A program made the translations under genes and the position numbers. From contig OY727096.1 in the NCBI GenBank assembly GCA_963402885.1, forward strand, positions 13,559,820 to 13,623,819: a stretch of 64,000 bases of DNA. The letters run 5' to 3'. This stretch comes from Antedon bifida (lineage: Eukaryota > Echinodermata > Crinoidea > Comatulida > Antedonidae). This document shows positions 51,901 to 57,900 of this stretch, piece by piece. Within the stretch, counting starts at the first letter, position 1, and each line of letters opens with the position of its first letter. The notes beneath the pieces were generated by a model, which ran no database searches, was not told the origin of the DNA, and saw nothing but the letters and a program-made list of their open reading frames with translations.

Positions 51901-54900
51901 AATGCAATATAATACGCATGATTTATAGGGCTATAATTACGTTATAAACGGCATGGACCGGGATGACGATACATTGGTTGGGGCACGTAGGGTCCAGTCA
52001 TTGCATAAAAATACCACTTGCCCCGGTCCATGCCGTCTAGCTGCCATTTTATGCAATTTTAAAACGTTACTACAATTTTACGTTTTTGTAAAAAATGCAA
52101 TATAACCGCATGATTTATAAGGCTATAATTACGTTATAAACAGCATGGACCGGGGTGACGATACATTGGTTGGGGCAAGTAGGGGGTCCAGTCATTGCAT
52201 AAAAATACTGGGGCAAGTAGGGTCCAGTCATTGCATAAAAATACCACTTGCCCCGGTCCATGCCGTCTAGCTGCCATTTTATGCAATTTTAAAACGTTAT
52301 TACAATTTATCTTTTTTTTAAACTAAAAATGCAATATAATACGCATGATTTATAGGGCTATAATTACGTTATAAACGGCATGGACCGGGGTGACGATACA
52401 TGGGTTGGGGCAAGTAGGGTCCACTCATTTCAGAAAAATACCACTTGCCCCGGTCCATGCCGTTTTATGCAATTTTAAAACGTTACTACAATTTTACGTA
52501 ATTATAGCCCTATAAATCATGCGGTTATATTAAGTTAAATTGTTTTGTATGAAGCACGAAAATATAATTAAAGCATTGTTATAGTCTTAAATAATCTGAC
52601 AGTGACACCCATAGTATTAGGAGGTAAATTTGGTAGTGATATAATGTCGACAATACATCTACACTGTATAGAAATACCAGAATTGTTGAAGTAAGCCAAC
52701 TTTGAAATGAGCTAGAAAGCAAACAAAAAATAATGTATCCAATTTTTTTATATTATGTAAATATCATGTAGGAGATAATTTTCACAAAATTTCATCTAAA
52801 AAAAATTTGTCCCACAAGGTCAATTCCTAGGTCAAATGGAATAGAATAAGTTATACATCTTTTAAATAGTTCTGTCTCAAAAGTAAATAGAAGATTTGGA
52901 TAGCTTTAACAATTAGCTTTCCAAAGATACCTGTCACAACAAAATCGGTCCACACATTACGGAGATACGGTCATTTAAATATAGCCCGCCGCATCGATTT
53001 TGCGCAAAATCGCGAAGAAACGACGGCGCGTAGCGCGCGAACCGTTGGTCGTATGGCGGTCAAATTAAAAATTTCTGGTTTTTTGGCTAAAAATAACCCA
53101 AAAACCAAATTTGAGCAAATTTGAAGAAAGTAGGGTTTAAAATGTCATTTTTTTTGGGTGATTTGGTATGGAATGACCCTTATAATTAATCAGTGAAAAT
53201 AAACACAGGCAAAAAGATTCAATGAAATACACTCAAATTTTAAATTAAAACTATTATTACTATTAACTAGTATTCTACAATTATTATTTATGACACTTGA
53301 TTATGACACTATGTATAGTATTTCATTTCCACATACAAAACAATGTATGTTAGTCTCTAGTTTATTCCTGCATTTTGCAAACTCATTTTAAAATAATTAA
53401 ATACTATTTGTTTCAGTTACAAAGAAGAATATAATAAGATGAAGAGAGTTGAAGATAGTTCTTTAAAGGTTAGTCGTATGCCACCTTACTCGCATTCACA
53501 AATTTGGCTATGAATGAACACGAATTACTGTAGAAAATGTTCAAATTCTTGACACAATCACACAATGGTGGACCATCATAGAGGCATCATGAAGCATCAC
53601 AATTTCTTGTTCAAAAAATGTTTACTGGTTCATAGCAATAAAATAACCACCAAGGTCTATGTTTGCATCATGTGGCCAACATTTTTTGGCATCACAAAAA
53701 AAAGCATGGTGAATTACTCTTTGTCAGTGGAAGAGGAAACATGCGACATAGTTGGGGAGCCAGAAAGGGTTCACCTGCACCCTCTAGCAAACTATGTTAA
53801 CAATGTTTTTTTGCTTCCTTATATCAATACAAATCAATTTTTTGCTGTTGGGCAAAACAAAATTGGGATGCTTGGTCAGTACAGGGGCCAAAAGGTCAAT
53901 ATGGTCAAAGTTAGGACTGTGCGTACTGGGTATATTTGAATATTTTTGTGCCAAACTACTCAGAAGACCCCTATTTCTATTCACTCTAATGGGAAACTTT
54001 TGCCAAAAGTGGACAGAAACCCATTTTCTGACCACTGGTCAAGAAATTGGCTTGCAAAGTATATGTTTATATTTGTTCTAATGTATTAAAAATCATAAAA
54101 CTGTCAATAAACCCCTAATTTTGACCTTTGACATATAGCCGGCACAAATATTTTTAGCTTGGAGCACACTTTTCATATCTCGGATATGGTCATAGTTGGT
54201 GTCAAAATACTCAGAAGATACATATTTCTATTCACTTTAATGGACAACTTGAAAAAAATGGCAGTGAAACTTTATTTTTGAACATTGGTCAAGAAAATAG
54301 CCATATCAATATCTCAGCAACCACTAGTCAGAAAGTTATAATTTTAGTCTCAAAATCCTCGCAAAACATATATTTATATTTGCTCTAATACAACAGAAAT
54401 ACACAAAATTTAACCTATATAGCTGGTACAAACATTTTTGCGTGGAGCACACTTACATGTTTAATTTAAAGTGTATAGACTCACATTAGGTTTTAAAATA
54501 ATGCATGGCCTCTGTCCCTCATCCTTTAATGAGTTTGTGAGATTAAGTGAGAGGTGTGAAGGGTGGTTAATACATTGGAAGGCTAAGACCAATACATTTT
54601 TAAATTCATCGTTTGTTATTTTCCCTAGATTATGGGAGAAACTTCCCAATGAAATTAAATAATGTGCTACAATTTCAGACTTTAAAGCCCAACTCACCAA
54701 ACATTTGATCTCAAAATGTTAAGTTGTAATTGTTTATATTGTTAATTCAATGCAGCTTATTTTTAATTGGTGTATCTCATTATAACTTTGTTTTGTTTTG
54801 TTTTGACTTAATTTGTGCTACTTAGTTTTGTTATTTTTGTATTTTATAAGTAATGATGGAGTAAGAGCAGTTTTCTGTTTTTGGTTCATGCGTATTACTT

Positions 54901-57900
54901 GCTCCTGGCAAGATGAATTGTAAAATGTACTTTTATGAACTTTTGCCGAATAAATAAATATTATTATTATTATTATTATAATAACTAGCGAATGTTGATA
55001 TCACTCTTTATGAACAAGTGGCAAAAGACATATCATGACCACTGATCAAGAAAATGACCATAGAAATATTTAGCATAGCAACTTCGATAGACTAACCAAT
55101 TACGATTAATTTGTATGTGTATTAAATTTCAAATACACCGGCTCTGTGGATGATGGTTTTCAGTGGAAGATTTAGCGATTAGGAGGGAATTCTCAACCTC
55201 AGCCCCCATTGTGTTGGGATTGAGTAAGGATATTTTGAAAATATGGACCTATAGTTGACCAGATATTAAGTTATGTAAAAATCATTCCAGCTTGGAGTCA
55301 ATTGTATAAAACCTTAAAAAGATATTTGAATCTGAAATATACAATACAATTCAATGGTAGGGGGAGGGGGGGGGGGGGGTGGGGTTAAGTGAAGGGGTCT
55401 TCTGCACCACCTCAGTCCCATCATGGTTAAGGGTAAACATGGACCTTTTAGTTAGTACAATCGTATCAAACTTCTCAATTCTTTAACACGAATGTTGTTG
55501 TTTGTACTGTATACTTTTAATTTATGGATAGGGAAAGTCACGCCGTCTCCACACACATAGACTGCCCAAATCATTATGCTATAATACCACATTTAAACTC
55601 TTGCAATATTTCACTTTAAAACTATACCCAGTTTCTTTCTTATGAAAATCTAAAGACAAATCAAAGTAAACCGTTACTAGTATGACTATATTATAATAAT
55701 CCTAAAGGACATTATTGTTATTTACTCATCCTCCTTTTTGTTGGATTTACTAATAATTTAAGAAGAAAATAAATGAATGAACATTGCATAGTAAACCATC
55801 ATACTACATCAGTGCGCATGTGATTTTAATTAAAACTAGTATCCTAAATATAGGTTTGTGAATAAAGATTACTATGCAACTAATTTACATATTTCTGCTT
55901 ATTTGTATTAAAAAGATTCAATATAACTAAGTATGTTGCATCAAACAGCTTATTGTAATGAAGGGGAACATTGGAACATCTGAACATAACAAACCTAAGT
56001 TCTTTAGAATTAAATTATTAATTTTTAGTTTAATTAAAATCACATATAGGCTACTGAGTAGTATGATGTTTAAGGTTTACTGTGCAAATAATCAACATGG
56101 TAAGCTTCTTAATTAGTATTAGTTATAAATTATTATAAGTATAGTGATTCCAACAAAAAGGAGGATGAGTAAATAATTTCCTTTATAACATAATATATAG
56201 TCATACTACGGTTACTTTGATTTGTTTTTATTGTTAGATATGGTTTAAAAATATGTAACAGTATACTGTATAGCATTTGTCATTCATTTACCGGAGTTCT
56301 TTAAAATTGTTAAACATTGATATAGTTTAGATTGTAATTATAATACTAAATATTAATAATGATCTTGGTGATGAGAGATTTAACTGTGATGTTATTCATT
56401 AAAATTAATATAATTATGTATCTACTTAGAGTTCCGATACAAAGTATTCATAGTATATACCATACTCACACAGCAGTCACTGATATTTTGATATTAAGCA
56501 AGACAATATTCTATATTATATAAAAAAATGCTTGTACCAGCTATAGGTTAAATGTCAAAATAAGGTGTTTATAATTATATATATTGCCAGTAATTAGAGA
56601 CTAAAATTATAACTTTCTGACTAGTGGTTGCTGAGATATTGATATGACCATTTTCTTGACGAATAATCAAAAATAAAGTTTCACAGTCATTTTTGGCAAA
56701 AGTTGTCCATTAAAATGAATAGAAATATGTATTTTGACACCAACTAAGACCATATCCGCCCAACAATTTCTGAGATATGAAAAGTTTGCTCTAAGCCAAA
56801 AAATGTTTGTGCCGGCTATATGTCAAAGGTCAAAATTAGGGGTTTATTGACAGTTTTATGATTTTTATTACATTAGAACAAATATAAACATATACTTTGC
56901 AAGTAATTTGAGACCACAATTATCACTTTCTGACTAGGGGTTTCTGTCCACTTTTGGCAAAAGTTTCCCATTGGAGTAAATAGAAATATTCCAATAAACC
57001 CAGTAGTTACCAAGTTACGCAAAGTCTTAACATTGACCTTTTGGCCCCTGTACTGACCAAGCATCCCATTTTTTTTTTCGTCCAGCAGCAAAAAATTGAT
57101 TTGTATTGATATAAGGAAGCAAAAAAACATGTTTGCTAGAGGGTGCAGGTAACCCCTTTCAGGCTCCCCAACTAACGATGGCGATCTCCAGTTGCAATTT
57201 TTCTCAGTTGAGTGACTAGTAGGGTAGGAAGAAGGAATTACCTTGCACCCCATAATGTATTTTTTTAATGTACATTTTTGTAATACTGAATATAGGTAAT
57301 TAACATTTTTTGATGTTCCCTAGACGAAATATTGTCCCATGGAGTCTTTTTGGGGACATTTTGGTGGCCATCTTGGATTGATCAAAATCGTAAATATAGA
57401 CGGTACTTGACAACGAGTGATCATAGAGATCTGATTTTGATCTTAAATTGTTCAGAATATGCAAATTTCTATGTACTATCAGGGAGTTGTAACAACTCCC
57501 TGGTACTATAATGACGATGAAGTGTTGAGGGTCATATCTCGGTAACCCCTGGTCATAAAGAATTTATTTTTATCTTTATATTATTTATATATATATATTT
57601 ATCTATGCTTTTAAATTGTTCAGAATATGCACATTTCTATGAACTATAATGAAAGGTTTTCGTTCAAAATGGCCAGAAATACCACTTTTGACCTTTGGCC
57701 TTGTTTTTACATGAGGGTCATATCTCGGTAACTCCTGGTCATAAATTGTTCAGAATATCCATATTTATATAAGCTTTAATGAAACATATTTTGGCAGGAA
57801 ATATCACTTGACCTTTGACATTATTGCCTGATTTTCACAATAATTTATACTATTTTTTATTCGTTCTATATCTTGACAACCAGTGTTCATAGAGGTTTGA

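Larger units (their letters stand above)
53745..57185. mobile_element. Second large inverted-repeat element, arms ~700 bp, with nested insertions, intron 14
   Basis: The left arm 53745-54465 pairs with 56560-57185. Examples are GTTGGGGAGCC...CACCTGCACCCTCTAGCAAA and the inverse of ATTTTAGTCTC / GAGACTAAAAT. The middle contains a LINE 3' fragment (54465-54980) and another palindrome (55655-56230). No convincing transposase or flanking duplication was found. Confidence 0.7.

Noticed and set aside
53565-53939. 124-codon + strand frame in intron 14
   Set aside because: The same sequence occurs inverted at 56873-57253 with different frame breaks. It is the arm of an inverted-repeat element.
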